64,000 nucleotides of DNA from Dactylellina haptotyla (GCA_031310005.1 CM062388.1:124001-188000), one strand, 5' to 3'. Shown: positions 36,711 through 49,541, counted from the first letter of the stretch. Notes: a model not told the origin generated them from the letters alone. Program-made: numbers and translations.

Positions 36711-39700
36711 CTTTCGCTAAGGTTGATTATACGGAGAAACAGGAGAGGTGGATTGAAGCATCTCAAGATGCTTTTCCTGCACCGAAATGCAAATTACAAA
36801 GATTATACAACGATCTTGCGAGAAATTCAAGTTCGACAGCGGTGTCATGCATATCCGGCCTCGCCAGCCAGGTCGGCCGGTTGGCCTGCATAAATTTGCA
36901 GGTCGGACGGGAGTTTTTCTGAGGACCAAAAATAAAACAACACAATCCTGTACCTGTGGCCGTCGGTCCTTTCAGTCCAGCAGGCTATTTCTTTGAGATG
37001 TTGCCGCTTAGAAATAGTCAGGCCGACTTTGGCTAAACCAGGCCCGGTATACTTTTCTGTTGGTCTGTTTACCAGGCGAAGCCAGATCCTTGAAAGTGGG
37101 CGGGATTTGAAGCTTCGTTCTACCCATTCCCGGTTTGCCAGGGCGATGTTTAACTGCGAAATCTTTATTTGATCTCAAGCCAAACACCTATCAACCGTAT
37201 ATCATTGTAGTACATACTAACAACTGTGTTCTGTTTGAAGAAATTGCAGATTAAGAATCACTAAATGGCATATGTAAATCGATAACTCGATCAAAAAGGA
37301 TGAGTGACCCGCTCGGTCGGGTTGCGATATATGTAGACCGGACGCAATATTCAATTGGCCTGGGTTTTTCTACTAGACAACACTGCCGATAGGAATTTCT
37401 GCGCTTTCAGTCAACTGTAGAAAGAGTTATAAGAATCTCTCCATAAGTCGGCAAATTTCTCCTATGTTCGCAATTTAGATCGCGCTGGTAGGGAGTGTCC
37501 ATAGGCAGATTTGCGTTTTCGCCAGAATGCACAGTGCACAACGCTAAATCCGCGGGCGTGAACCCTTGTCTACAAGTGTTTCAGCGCAGAAAAAAGTGCG
37601 ACCCGAGGTAATGAATCGATAGCGTTAATAGCACATATATTTGCAAAGGAATATGGGGGTGATATGACTGCAGCTTACAAGCCTGATTCGGCGAGGATCA
37701 GTCTTAAGACCGAACCTAAGAACTACCAGCCACCCCGCAAAGTTGAGCTATCAGATAGATTTCTCATTCTGAGAATTTGAAGATAGAGTGCTCTAAATCT
37801 TCATTGTGATGGAATTTTATGCTTCTCACCTTCTATTGTTTTCTTCGACTGCTTCGAGATTCCGTTTAAGCGCAAAAGGAAATGGGAGAATTCGATTTTG
37901 GACCAAAAAGACCAGAGGAAGCTACACGAAGTAAGCTGTTGTCCTGAGATAGTGTAATACCATGGACCATACATTAAATATATAACATAAATTCGCGGTT
38001 ATAAGTCGTTGATGATTTGTCCGGCATCTTTCCAAAGAATCCTATATTGACGCTGTTTGGGGGTTGATATTGGAAACTGCAATGCATGCCCGGGAAACGC
38101 GCTATAGTGACGGAAATTTCAAGATTTTTCATCAAGCCTCTCTACAAGGAGAGGGCTCCACTTTTGTTTAGTCTTGGAGGCCATTAATTGTTTATTGCTA
38201 TGGCCTCGAATGTTCTCGCAATTGGTTTGATTACACCCTTGTTGGAAATCTGCTCACTTTGGTTTGTGCCATCCAGTCTCAGCTGGTTTCTTGAACGTCC
38301 TGCAGGAAAATAGGATTAGGACCGGCGTCCGAGTTGTGCCATGTATGTCCGTGTCTGTACAACCGCGGTCCTAAATCAGCCTTTGCAGTGAATGCGTTGC
38401 GCGCTGCATATAAATTCCGGAATTTGATCGTCCTTTCGCTAACTTGCGGGATCCTACAATTAGATCTGGTTTGCTGACCCATAAGAACATTGAATAACCA
38501 AAACCTGCAGCCGAAAACAAGCCGATACAAGTTACCCCAAGCGTAGAGATATTGGCAATATCAATTATGGCATATTTATCGGAAAGCGTGGTCTCATCAA
38601 GACTTAGGGTATGCGCATATATGCGACTGCGGTCCTAACTCTCGGTTAGGACTGCAGTAGTCAGGCGCTCATGGAAGCGACTAGGGAAACACTTATCAGG
38701 CCTGCCTGTGTGAGAAGATCTTGCAGCGTCGGAATTGCGATCACATCATTTGACTACTACCATCCTGGCATGGCGGAGGTCTAAGACTAGACCCCATTGG
38801 TGGCACGTCCTGGCGCAGCGCAGTCTGATGTTGGATCACCTTGCACGCGAGTCATTGTGAGGCTGTAAACGGTTGATTTTTGAAAAATTTAGGAAAAAGG
38901 CACTACACATAAGATATCCAACAATGGATATATTAGTTAGTCGTGATGCAATCGAACTCAAAGTTAGCAGGATACCAGCTTGCACATTTGGGGTTTAAGT
39001 TGTTATTCTATACATCAGCATATAGCTCTGGTCTTATCAAGGAGGAGGGTCCGAACCAGTCGCCTTATCAATTTACTGGGTCGCTAGTTGTCTCGTAAAC
39101 CAGAAGCGGCGCACGAAGTCGCGAGTGGAGATCTGCAACTATATGCAAACTAAGTTCGAAACAAAAATATCAGGACCATTCAGAAACAAAGAGAAGCATA
39201 TTATATTATTTCTGCATGCATGATTATCTCACCTGTGATAAATGATGGACGCAGTAAGATATGTAAAGCATATGGGAAGGTTTTGGAAATGAGATCGATG
39301 ACGTAACTTGATTATTTTGTAACCCGGCGGCATATGTCTCATGTTTCTGGAGATTCCCGGAAAATAGGTCCAGCTTCGTCCGTTAGCTTTTCGGCTTTAT
39401 TTTGCTTTCAGACGAACAAGCTATAGCCACCCCTGATGCTTAATACCAGAATATTGTAACGCCTGATTTGAATCATTTGCAATTGCTATTTAATTATAAA
39501 TCAGATTTCCCCTAATCTGACAAAATTTAACAGAAATGGGATCAGTATTTACAATATATATATGTATCTATATTAAATTTAAAAAAATTGATGACTAGTA
39601 CTAACAACAGAATACTAAAAATCTCTACGGTAAGAGCATTTCATGGTAAGGATGTTTAAACCCTTTTCTTTTGGGCTTGAAATGAACCAAGAGTGAACTC

Positions 39701-39744
39701 GACAAAGCTAGTTAACATCATGGTGGTGCCCATTTTCTACCATT
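36711..39744. other. Intergenic region with one hairpin, no supported gene
   Basis: About 3 kb without a coding signal. An imperfect palindrome lies at 38627-38657 and one of its arms recurs near 38364. The segment 39470-39600 is AT-rich. No transposase-like frame was found. Confidence 0.5.
38627..38657. repeat. Inverted repeat, 13-bp arms
   Basis: Arms CTGCGGTCCTAAC and GTTAGGACTGCAG are separated by 5 bp, with one mismatch. The core GCGGTCCTAA also occurs near 38364. It could be a binding site or a relic of a terminal repeat; nothing else is known. Confidence 0.6.
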
Positions 39745-42001
39745 TCAATCAAGCGTAATATTTGGAGACGCTGAGTTTTGATCGCGAAGCGTTGTAAAAT
39801 AACCGATAGGATCTTCTCGGCTGCATATATCGGCCATGAATAGCTGAAATCCAGGATCTTCAAAATTGACGCTATTCTCGATTTTAGGGCTTGAAATTGG
39901 TGCGTCTTCCATCTCGAAGCTCTGTTCACCAATATCTTCATCGACAGAACCACCAAGCTCGACGTCTCGGCTGAAAAACTGCCCACCTTCAGGCTCCCTT
40001 GAGCTCAAATTGGACAAGTTCCCGCTGTCGGTACGCCATTTGCTTCCACCAACTTGTAAACATTTTTGATAAAGATCCCAAGACTTTTGGGCGATCTCTC
40101 GCATTTCTCTGATAGCACGGTATTTTATCGTAGAATTGTACGTGACTCGAAATATTAATGCAGCGTACCGAACAGCACCGCGATGCATAACGAGTTGCCC
40201 CATGTATCGAGCCATACGCATGTGGGTTGATTGCGAGTATTGTCCCGGAAATTTCTGTAAAATCTCCAGATGCGTTTTTAAGTATAATATTGCTTGGCCG
40301 TGATCCCCTACGCACCCGAGCAGAGCACTAATAGCAATAGTGCGGGAAGCATACATTTGGTTCTTTGAAGTAACGTCCAGCATAAATTCATCGTAAGATC
40401 GAATTATTTGGCCGATTAAGCCCTGCAGGGGTAATTCTGACTTCAACCGAGAATAGTTGTATACTATTACCATAAGCAAATCACCAACCCAATTCTCATG
40501 CCATATATTTTCACCACGCAAGAGGCACCAAGTCAGTTCACTCCAACAAGATCTTACTATCCCTACTGCTGACTCCCAAAGGTACCTCTGATATGGACCA
40601 CTGCTAGACATTTTAAAACAGTGTTCTGCAATAATAGTACCTGTTGCCATCTTAAATGAGCGTTTGAGCTTCAAATTGCGCCAATAATGCTTAAAATAAT
40701 GCCCCAGCAAAAGTTTGGAAATATGATCTTCAAGATCAGGACAACGATTCTGGTGCGCCGTAAGTGTTTCTAAAATCAGGATATGTATATACCCTTCCTC
40801 TGATGAGTCGGGATTGCCAAGTTTTTCTGGAATCATAAGAAGAAGCTCGTGAATGTTCCGTTGGATCTGTGAGTCCGGAAAGTTCCTGGCGGCTTCAACA
40901 AGTGAGTCGCAAATAAAGACAAGTGCATCGTAGTCTTCTGGAAAGCAGACCGCGAGTGAGATGAGAATTTGAATTGTATGCTCAACGTACTCTCTCAGCC
41001 TGTAGTGTCTTGAACAGTGTTCTTCCTTTTCGAATAACAAGTCTAACTCGGCCCCATCTTCGATGATATGGACGTTAAACGCCAATCCCAGTAAAGCATA
41101 CTCTTGCTTTGTGCAGTTCTTGTGATCCTGCAACCTAGAGGGCTGTAGCTTTTCAAATACCAGATCGCCCAGCGATCCTTGTAAAGGACGTATTCTTATT
41201 GAACCAGGAGTTTTCATATTTTCCTTGATCGCGCATAGAATAAGTTCAAGGGTTTGAATTTGAAGATCCGAAGGAGAACTAAGCTCATCTGGGGCTCCTC
41301 TACTATGACAAATGGACAACTTTCCCACGGATTCTACAATTCCCGCGTAATATCCGTCGTCGGTATCCTGCTGGTGCGGTTCTGGGAGCTGTTGTGATAT
41401 GTGGTAGAGCAGTTTTATTCAGCTCAGTTTCTTGATAAGGTTCGTTGTATGCCATATCGCCGCCATGCCGGTCATTTATCGCAATATGGTCTTGTTTATA
41501 TTCTATATTGGTCCCTAGAAGGGCTTGGGGTTCGGCTTGTGGCTCAACTGCCGTACTGGATGGCCCGCTACTCCAGGAAAACATCATATCTTGTGGAGCG
41601 GTGTTTGTTCCTGGAACGCATCGCACTTTTAAGTGGTGAGCGCGAGGCGATGTTTTCTGCAGCTGGGATGAAGTAAGACTGCTATCTCGGGAGCTATTCT
41701 CTTTCTTCCATACTTCTAAACGGTGCTTTAACTGGCGGTCGCTACAAGCGGACCTATCAATAAAAGTCCATAAATCGAAAGAACTTCTTTTGCTAAGTTT
41801 TAGGCGTTACGGCTATGCGGGAGAGACTCACTTAACCTGCATGTTGTGGACACTTTCCAGCTTCTTCCGGATATACGGTCTGCTATGCCCATCTTTATGG
41901 AGTTTCAGAATATAAGATTTCACGGGACCCCAAGTTGTGGGTTTTGTGTGAGGAGTCTTATGAGTAGTTGTTTCGACGAATTTATAGGATTTTTGGTTCA
42001 T
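39745..42001 (-). CDS. Clr5-domain protein with helical C-terminus
   Basis: The first exon is 42001-41832 and the second begins at 41753. Joined, they encode a Clr5 domain at about residues 24-72, from TTWGPVKSYILKLHKDG to DRQLKHRLEVWKKE. Clr5 domains are a DNA-binding-like N-terminal module of many fungal regulators. After a linker rich in Gln/Glu, the rest (about 41370 down to the stop at 39745) is a 530-residue helical region like the TPR-type tails found in Clr5 proteins. A change of reading frame is needed between about 41560 and 41340. One possible intron is 41558 to about 41344 (GTACGG...CCCAG), but its signals are weak, so a frameshift in the gene or the assembly is also possible. ATG at 42001 is the only Met before the domain in frame. 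Confidence 0.72.
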
Positions 42002-42795
42002 CTTATTCTGACAAACTTCAAGAAGAGACTCAACAAGTTGATAATGGGTTAGATGGTGCGAGCTCCGATTTATTAATATCAAGGTGCGAATACGGGGAAG
42101 AGTGAGAAATTAAACGGGAAGGGGCCAGAGAGGATCTGAAGATTAAGTCCCTAATGGTAGGACCATAGGCGAGTTCTCCCTTATATCTTCTTCCAGTTTT
42201 CTGATGTTGTCCAGCCTCGCTTTGATCAAGCTTGATAGAAGCTGTGTTAAGCACCTTGTTCGTCCTATCAAGCGCTCTGATTGGTCGGATCGAACAGGTT
42301 GGACATTTTGGGTAATTGGCTATCGCCTATTTCGGAAGTCTTGCAGGGATTTGTTCGTACAAACAGCACATCCAAGCAAGATTCCTGCAAACTTGACCAA
42401 CAATTACCAGAGGGGAAACGGCAAAACCACTTGTTACTCTGAATATGTTTTCCCTTGGTTGAGTATCGCTGACGATTTGAGTCTCATGCTTTGGCAAAAT
42501 GTCTTACCGGGTGGAGACTTCGCCATTTCCCATGACAACATTTAAACACTTAGAAATACAAAGCGCGATGAAAGTCAATTTTATTGGCCACGGATATCAC
42601 AATTCTTAGTACAGATAAAAAAGAAATATAGTATACAAGAAAATGATATTTACAAAAGAAAAATAATAACCCTGAGGTTCAACCTTGAGTCCAAGATATG
42701 CTCAAGAGCCTCTATTACAAAAGAAATAGTAAGAAGGGTAAGCAAGAAATGAAACTCGATCCAAAACAAAAGAAATCTACAAGCTATTCAGCTGT
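42002..42795. other. Intergenic region, no supported gene
   Basis: About 0.8 kb between the Clr5 gene and the stop of the CAP-domain gene. A 113-codon plus-strand frame at 42204-42545 has no recognisable content. The segment 42560-42780 is A-rich and probably 3' UTR. Confidence 0.5.
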
Positions 42796-45020
42796 TTAAA
42801 TGTTCATCGGAGGTGTAGCAGGGTTAGGAGGCGAAGCCTGAGCCGGAAGGACGTTTGTTGCGAAATTCGACTCCGGAAGAACATTTCCTGCAGGAGCATA
42901 TTCGCAGAAGAGCATATTTGGGAAACTTCGGAGGCGAGTTAGTTATTTGTATCAAAAATTTTCGGTGCTGAGAGTGTTTAGCTTACCTGCCAGGGCAACC
43001 AGTAACGAAAGCGCAACCAATGGTTGTTGAGGCCTTCCAGACGACCTGAGTGAAATGTCCAGTCGAGCCCGAGAATCCAGGATTGTTAAAGTCGTAGCTG
43101 TTGACCTCGTTATACCAACTAGATAGAGAAAGAAAAATGAGAATTAGACACATTTGTGTTTCTTAGAAAAGTGGATATGACTTGACTTACAGATAAACGT
43201 AGTACCCAGGGTTATTGTAGGTACCGGCGGCGATATTCTCTCCGTATGGGTTATTCGGGGTGTGGGCGAATACACATTGCTGGGCGCTTGCCTGAGCTGC
43301 GGTTGCCAGGGTGGCAGACCAGGTAAGTGCAGGGGCACCGTGATGGGCTCTGTATGCATTGTGATAGAAAAGTATCGAACCGATCAAATCAGTTGGGATC
43401 GCGGTAGTAGTTGTGGTGGTTGTGGTAGTGGTGGTTGTCGTGGTCGTTGTAGGAACAGTGGTCGTAGTTGGGACCGTAGTGGTCGTAGGGACCGTAGTGG
43501 TAGTTGGAACTGTAGTGGTAGTTGGAACTGTAGTGGTAGTTGGAACTGTAGTGGTAGTTGGAACTGTAGTAGTGGTGGGGACAGTTGTAGTGGTTGGAAC
43601 AGTGGTAGTAGTTGAAGCAGTGGTAGTGGTAGAGGTAGTTGGCACAGTGGTAGAAGATGTGCTGACTGTCGTTGTGGTGGTGGTTCCAGACGAGGAGACG
43701 GTAGTGGTAGTGGTTGAAGTCGCCCCGGTAGTCGTACTGGTGCTTGTTGGAGCAATAGTGGTGCTATCCGTTGTTTGGCTAGTAGTGGTGGCCGTAGAAG
43801 TAGTGCTGCTAGTCTGAGTGTTTACAGAAGTAGTAGTAGTCTCCGTGGTGGAAGCAGTAGTGGAAGTCGTGGTGGTCTCCGAGGTAGTGGAAGAGTTTGG
43901 ATCGATGGTTCCAGAGCCGCCATCAGTTGTGGTAGTAGAGGTTGAACTCGTAGTACCAGTGCTGGTGGGCTCGACGGTAGCACCGCCAGAAGTAGTGGTA
44001 GTGGTGCCAGTAGTTGCGGTGACGTGAGTAGTGATCGTAGTGGTGGTGTACGAAGTCGCGATAACATTGACCTGAGAGGTCGAAGTAACAGTTTTTACAT
44101 GGCTGCGAGTGACCGTGGTTGTAGCGGTCCTGGTGACGGTCCTCCTAGGGTGGACGGTTTCACAGGCGACATTAACCGTCGTCGTCTTTGTCACATTCTT
44201 CTTGACCGACTTTGTGCATGTGTACTTCTTGGTAACCACAGTCTTGATAGGAGCAGGAGTCTTTGTGATGACCGAGGTTTGAGTCAAAAAGCAAGCTAGA
44301 GATTGTCGAAGTTAGCAGGCGTTCGAAGTAGAAGAAACCATGTTGATACATACAGCAGCAAGATGGAACCTGTGGAGCGGCGCGCTTGTTGAGCGCATAT
44401 CGGAATCTGCGAAGAGCAGGATCAGTGACAGTAGCCCTTGCAGTGAGGGTCGAGGTTCTAGTTGATGTTCTACGATGTTACACAAATTAGAATGGTGTCT
44501 ATCACCCGGCGATTTCAAATATCCCCAATTCGATGTACTGACGTGCTAGTGACTCTCTTTGTTACAGTTGTCGTGCTCGTTACATCTTTATACTTGGTTG
44601 AAGTAACTGTCTTCGTCGTCGTAACCGGCTCGACAACAGTAGACCCGGCGACGGTGTGTTCCACAGTTCGAGTGCAAGTCGAAGTCCAGTACTTTGTCGA
44701 AGTAGTGGTACCACGGGTAACGTACGAAGTCGTCGTCTTGCAGGCCAATGTCTTGGTAGAATAACAGGTAGGGCGTTGCACGTATGCTACAAAAATTCCG
44801 TTAGTATCTCGAACCAGTACGCCAACATCATGTGGTATCCCGGACTATGTGTCGGGATTGAATAATCCTGCATACCTAAAACTGCTGCGCAACTAGCTTT
44901 TTTCGCCGAGTAGTTTTCGATTTTAGAGCACGACGCAGGGACAGGACCACATGACTGGCTGTAACCGTATGCCGTAGCCGCAAGAAGAGCTTGGAGGAGG
45001 AAGACTTTCGTAGACACCAT
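42796..45020 (-). CDS. Secreted CAP/SCP (PR-1-like) protein with Thr-rich stalk
   Basis: Six exons, 45020-44876, 44786-44543, 44469-44354, 44295-43191, 43118-42987 and 42925-42796, give 623 aa with a closed frame. Residues 1-20 are a signal peptide. Two Thr/Val/Lys-rich blocks with spaced Cys follow, then about 230 residues of Ser/Thr-rich mucin-like stalk, including nine VPTTTT repeats and a poly-Thr run. The C-terminal 150 residues are a CAP domain: HNAYRAHHGAPALTW, the GENIA motif, GHFTQVVW (CAP1) and FCEYAPAGN (CAP2). CAP proteins bind sterols or lipids and are often secreted during host contact. The stalk should be heavily O-mannosylated and lift the domain off the wall. The donor of intron 2 (GTCAGT) is the least certain junction; the others have strong sites with CTAAC-like branch points. 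Confidence 0.88.
43440..43620 (-). repeat. Coding minisatellite, 18-bp unit
   Basis: Nine tandem units of 18 bp encode VPTTTT in the CAP-protein stalk. They are flanked by a run of threonine codons. The units are nearly identical in the middle (ACTACAGTTCCAACTACC), which suggests recent copy-number change. Confidence 0.85.
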
Positions 45021-47443
45021 TTTTACCTAGCGATGCCAATAATTTCGAACCTTATACTATGAGTAGAGAAATCAATGCCCAGAATCATGTGTCCCACTTC
45101 CACCTCTTTATATATCCAGATCCATTAATTTCCCACCACCCTCCAGCAATGAACACAAATAAATAATATTTTGTGTAGCCTTCGATTAAATTTGTCGATC
45201 TAATATCGAGTGGTGAGGCGCTATCTTTGCATAGGAGTTTTTATTATAAAATAAACGCCACCGCTCAACGCAGCATAAACGAAATAACCATCCGCGAGAG
45301 GACGTTGTTGAGTACCAGGCCATGTTTATTTTGCAACAATAATAATCCATTCTTTATATACACCGTTTATATTCAAACCAGCCCTGTGTATAAACCGACC
45401 GTATACGGCCTATATCCTTTAGTAATCTCGTACCTCGGCTATTTTGACAGCGAATCTTGACGAAGTACACAAAGAACAAAACATTATCGCAATTACTCGG
45501 CGCGCGCACACTGAATCTGTGAGGGTGTTGCGCACTGATTGAGATATCAGTGTTGCCAAACCTTGACATCCAAAGAAATGGAATCGGCTTGGAAGCTAAT
45601 GTTGGTGGCTGCCTCCAAAGGTACCCGCATTAGTTGCATTGAAATCACGAATTTTTTCTCTCTGCTGAATAGATGCGATTTATGCCATTTGTCCTCTCCT
45701 TAATTCCTGCAAACTAGATTTTCAGGGGATTTTGAGTTTCGCCGCCATCGATATCAGAGATTCCCATACCAGGGGGCGCGCTTGTTTGCTGCCTTCAACG
45801 TCCATGGCTTGGGAAACCGCCCTGAGCAGGACGGACGATTCCTTCCCATAAACGGGCTAGACCCAAGTCAAGCTTCACGCACAATGGCCAGCCTATTTTC
45901 CCGCGCGTGAACTGGCCCTCCGTTCTTTTGCGCGTCAAATTTCGCGACCGAAATTTCGTTATTTAATTTATCAAATCTCGCTGCGAAACATGGCTTGAGC
46001 TTTCTCTTAAAGAGGAAAAGACCCAATTCGGAGGGCATCACACTAGTCTTCATTCGGGATGCGGGGCTTACTGAGGTGCATTTATACCCTTCATGCCAGA
46101 AGCATCGAGGAATTTTGAGTGGGTGAGGCTCAAAAATGCGGTGACGATGTTGCAGCGGGTCCAGCTGCAACACACGCACGCCCCCCTTTTACGATATCAA
46201 TCTGGCACCTTTTGAACTGGCCAGCAACAGGTTATAATTCCCAAGGCTGCCCCTAAAAATCTTTGCAAAATAGTGTTATACCATTCCTTCCGATTTTATT
46301 TTCAGGGATTGAAGAACACAAGCTGGTTTCATGAGTGTGCGCCGAGCGGTGTTGTTTTCTTCGTAGTAGCACACTTTTGGAATGAGTATTCACGCCGAAG
46401 GTCGAAGCATCAATAAAATCGTAGATATTGAAACAAGTATGAGCACGAATTTCGGTTACTGAAAGATTAGAGACCAGACCTTCGAAAACTTTCCGAGCAG
46501 GCAAGCCAAATTCAACAATAATCCAGGATCCGGAGTGGAGCCCGTTCTGCGCATCTTCCACAACTCCTGCTAGGATTCTGCGAAGGATAACCATAGACAG
46601 TCCGTGTCTTAGACAGTCCTCCGCGGCCCCGCCCGAGACACCATAACTGTCGAAGGAATAACTTCCAAATAAGGAAATATAATCCTTAATCAATAATAAA
46701 CAGGAAACATTGTTTATTTTCGTCAACGTTATTATACGCGCCTAAATTCCTTGTAAGGTTAAAGTTGATATTTTTTTTTTTTTCGCCGGAGTTTTACGTG
46801 ACTTCCCGAGGTGGTCGAGTTCCGGTTGGCGAATGGATATAGACTCCGAGGTGCAACAGCTCGGAACGAACGGACGTACCGCGCGGAAAAGGACAAGCCG
46901 TGTTGCCGAGTCTTGGAAGGCCGCTTTAGCTTCCATGGTTTATTGTTATGGTGGGCTCTAATTATGGCAGTGGAGGCACTGGTGCGGGAAGCAATCCGTG
47001 GTAGATGAGGTTCAGAGGAGAAAGAACTGCTGGGTTTCGCTTGGAGCCTCTTGGTTTCATTTCGATATCTTTATTCTCCACAATAATCCTTCTGATCCGT
47101 GAACTCCATTTGTAGAGCTAACCATCCGACAAACGAAACGAAACGCTCAAACGCCAGATATTGAACAAAAACATTAAAAATACATATTTTAGTCGTGTAC
47201 GGTTTTATGTTGCTTTGAGGCGGTACAAGAAAGACAAATAAAAAAGCAGATCTAGATCTTCCTTAAACACCCACCGATTAAAAAATACAAGGAAAGGAGC
47301 GAGAAGCAAAAAGAAGCAAACAAAAAAAGAAACAAATCCCAGAACGCTCTCGACGGCAGCCAAGACACCTACCCGGACTTCTATCGATTGATTTCCGGCA
47401 CGCCAGATGGTACCTGTCAGCCCTGTCGTGGAATTCGTAGCTG
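45021..47443. other. Intergenic region, no supported gene
   Basis: About 2.4 kb. Frames at 46253-46726 (157 codons) and 45868-46179 (103 codons) on the minus strand have no recognisable domain. A T11 run is at about 46772. The segment 47205-47443 is probably the 3' UTR of ZF4 and stays open in one frame by its T-rich composition. Confidence 0.5.
45106..45114 (-). promoter_or_regulatory. TATA box of CAP-protein gene
   Basis: Read on the minus strand, TATATAAAG lies about 90 bp upstream of the start codon at 45020. Confidence 0.45.
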
Positions 47444-48833
47444 TCAAACATTTCTCTTTAGAGCTCCACCAGACTCTCTCTGAATAGCACGCAATTGTTT
47501 TTTCACTTTATGAAAAGATTCCCTCCAAACTTCGACTTCTTCGAGGGCCATGTTCAGCTGCTTGTTCAACCTAGCTATTATCTGCTGGTGGTCGGGGTTG
47601 GCATGAGGAGTGCGGTCATCCTGGTCCCCATTTCTCGTCTCGGGCGGTGCAGTTATCGACGGTGGAAAAGAGGGCAAGATCCCACCGTCGTTATTATTAT
47701 TATCCAACTGCATCTGGTCTCTGGGACTGGAAGAATTAACAGTTCGCCCCGGACTTTCTAGCATAGGAGAGATACCTGGAACTGGCAATGAATTTTTGGA
47801 TGGTGGAGATGCGGAGCCAGGTGCCACACTCATAGGCGGTAAATTGCGGGTGCTCACTCTATGTCGCCGCTTCTCTAGTCGAATAGTCCGTTCTTCCGTT
47901 GACGCTGATCTTCGTTTGTTTTCGGCTCTCTTCTTTAAGCACCCTTCAACGTGGACTTTAAGATTATCGTGTCTCTTGAATGCCTTGGAACAACGCGGGC
48001 ATTTGAAAGCACCAACACCGTGCTCAGTCCATGCGTGATTGCCGAGCGATTTGAGGTTTGTAAAAATTTCAGGGCAATCGGGGCAATCATGTATATTAGA
48101 ACCCCGGCGTGGAGTTTTGTTCCGAAGAGCGGTCTGGTCGTGGGCTTGTTCGAGGCTGGGAACTTCGAGACAGGTCGGGTCGATGGTTGTTGGATTTGCC
48201 GTTGTTGGAGGTTCTATTATTGTTTTCGGGGGGACTACTATCGAGAAAAAGCCGTTTTCTGTGATTTCTCTCGCGGTCTCCGCTTGGAAAGTCTCTTCGG
48301 CCGACTTCCGGGTACGATTTTCATTCTTCCCAGTGCGAGGTCGATGCAGTTGCCTTCGAGTTTGGTGTGATGTGGTCACGTGGATGCCATCGCCGGTATT
48401 GTGTTGAGCTGGAATGAGCCGGGGATCACGATCCGGCCGAGAGAAGGCTGCGGGAGGAGGAGTATCGACTGCGACATTCGATGCCGGGGAATCCGAGCCT
48501 GAAAAGAGGATGGTGTTAGATTGACCATTATTTTATTGTTTCTAGTTAGATTGAAGCTAGTATAACTCACCATACATGGCAGATATTTGTGCGGAAAACC
48601 AGTGATCGAGATCAACAATCGCGCCTTCGTCCAAGTCTGAAGAGTTTTGATTCCGGACTGAGGTTAGCTTTTGATCTCCCTAGCTCTGAGCTGAGATGTG
48701 AGAAGCCGTGCGGTTACGACTTGGTGAATCCGGTCTCTCGGACTCTGGAGCTTGGAAAATCTACTTCAAGGCACGTACCGTTTACAGGTTCCGAATTCAG
48801 TCTAGAAGCTCTAGCATTGAACTGGGAATCCAT
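47444..48833 (-). CDS. C2H2/C2HC zinc-finger coiled-coil protein ZF4
   Basis: Three exons, 48833-48779, 48657-48571 and 48498-47444, give 398 aa with both introns in phase 1. Exon 1 is the shortest of the family (MDSQFNARASRLNSEPVN). Exon 2 is acidic and aromatic (SSDLDEGAIVDLDHWFSAQ). Finger 1 is C186-x2-C189 with H202 and H207. The linker HGVGAFKC leads to finger 2, C214-x2-C217 with H230 and C234. The basic motif is RHRVSTRNLP. A Pro/Ser-rich region with an Asn run (NNNND) precedes a short coiled coil at the C-terminus (QIIARLNKQLNMALEEVEVW). Branch point CTAAC precedes the first acceptor. Confidence 0.87.
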
Positions 48834-49457
48834 CTGCACGATCTAGGGAGAATGGAGATCGGCTTTTGAAAGGAATAATACGATAGTAATATATTAGATC
48901 TTTGCTATTGGTATCTACAAACGAAGAACAGGAAAACGGATTGGGAGTGATGGGAGGAGAAACCTCCTTAGATCTACAATTAGGCATCCTCCACATCTTG
49001 CATAGGCTCCCAGGTTCCTTGTCCAGGCCGCCTGGTCAAGTCAACACATCAACACGCCTGAACCTCTTCGTTCCTTTCCTTAACACAAAGTCGATACATC
49101 GTCCTGAAGGTGGCTAGATACTTGGCGCCAAGGGGAGGCTCTGACAAGGTTGTTTTTGAGAACCTTGGTGAGCGAATGGCATACAATTGTGTTGGTGGCA
49201 TGCTTAGAAAGATGCGTTTGGTCTATGTGATATGTATCACATACCCAAACAACAAAGCTTGCGACGTAGATAGTCGGCCTAGTTTTCGTTATGACTGCTT
49301 CCATGCTCTATAAGCTCAAGCTACCTATTAATAGTTTCCCAGAGGTTGTTAGTGCCACTGGGTCTGCCCTACTCATTAGTGGTGTCTCTTGACCGAGAGT
49401 TTATGTAAATGTTGAAATTCGTTCCATTTTGTAGAACCTAGTGGGTTGGTGGTTGGG

Positions 49458-49541
49458 CAGGTCAAACTCGCTATAGCAAGGCGATAGATAGCGGAAACCC
49501 GTTTCGGGGGAAAATCCCTTTTCGGGAAGTGGCTATAACGA
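49458..49541. mobile_element. Possible pogo-like DNA transposon end
   Basis: The segment starts CAGGTCAAACTCGCTATAG and ends in CTATAACGA, giving 9-bp inverted arms (TCGCTATAG / CTATAACGA) with one mismatch. The middle holds two more GC-rich inverted words (CCCGTTTCGGGGG, CCCTTTTCGGGA). Terminal repeats of pogo/Tc1-like elements often begin CAG and carry CTCGCTATAACGA-like words; this link is from memory and weak. No transposase frame or second end was found, so this would be a solo remnant. Confidence 0.25.

Noticed and set aside
43413-43817. 134-codon plus-strand frame rich in valine
   Set aside because: It is the antisense shadow of the Thr-rich repeat in the CAP-protein gene (ACN codons read as GTN).
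46253-46726. 157-codon minus-strand frame with a stretch like IIVEFGLP, briefly considered an O-methyltransferase relic
   Set aside because: No SAM-binding motif and no convincing alignment to methyltransferase motifs from memory; left as intergenic.
47205-47447. Hydrophobic 80-codon frame overlapping the ZF4 stop
   Set aside because: T-rich 3' UTR read as Phe/Leu; no ATG and no splice site joins it to ZF4.
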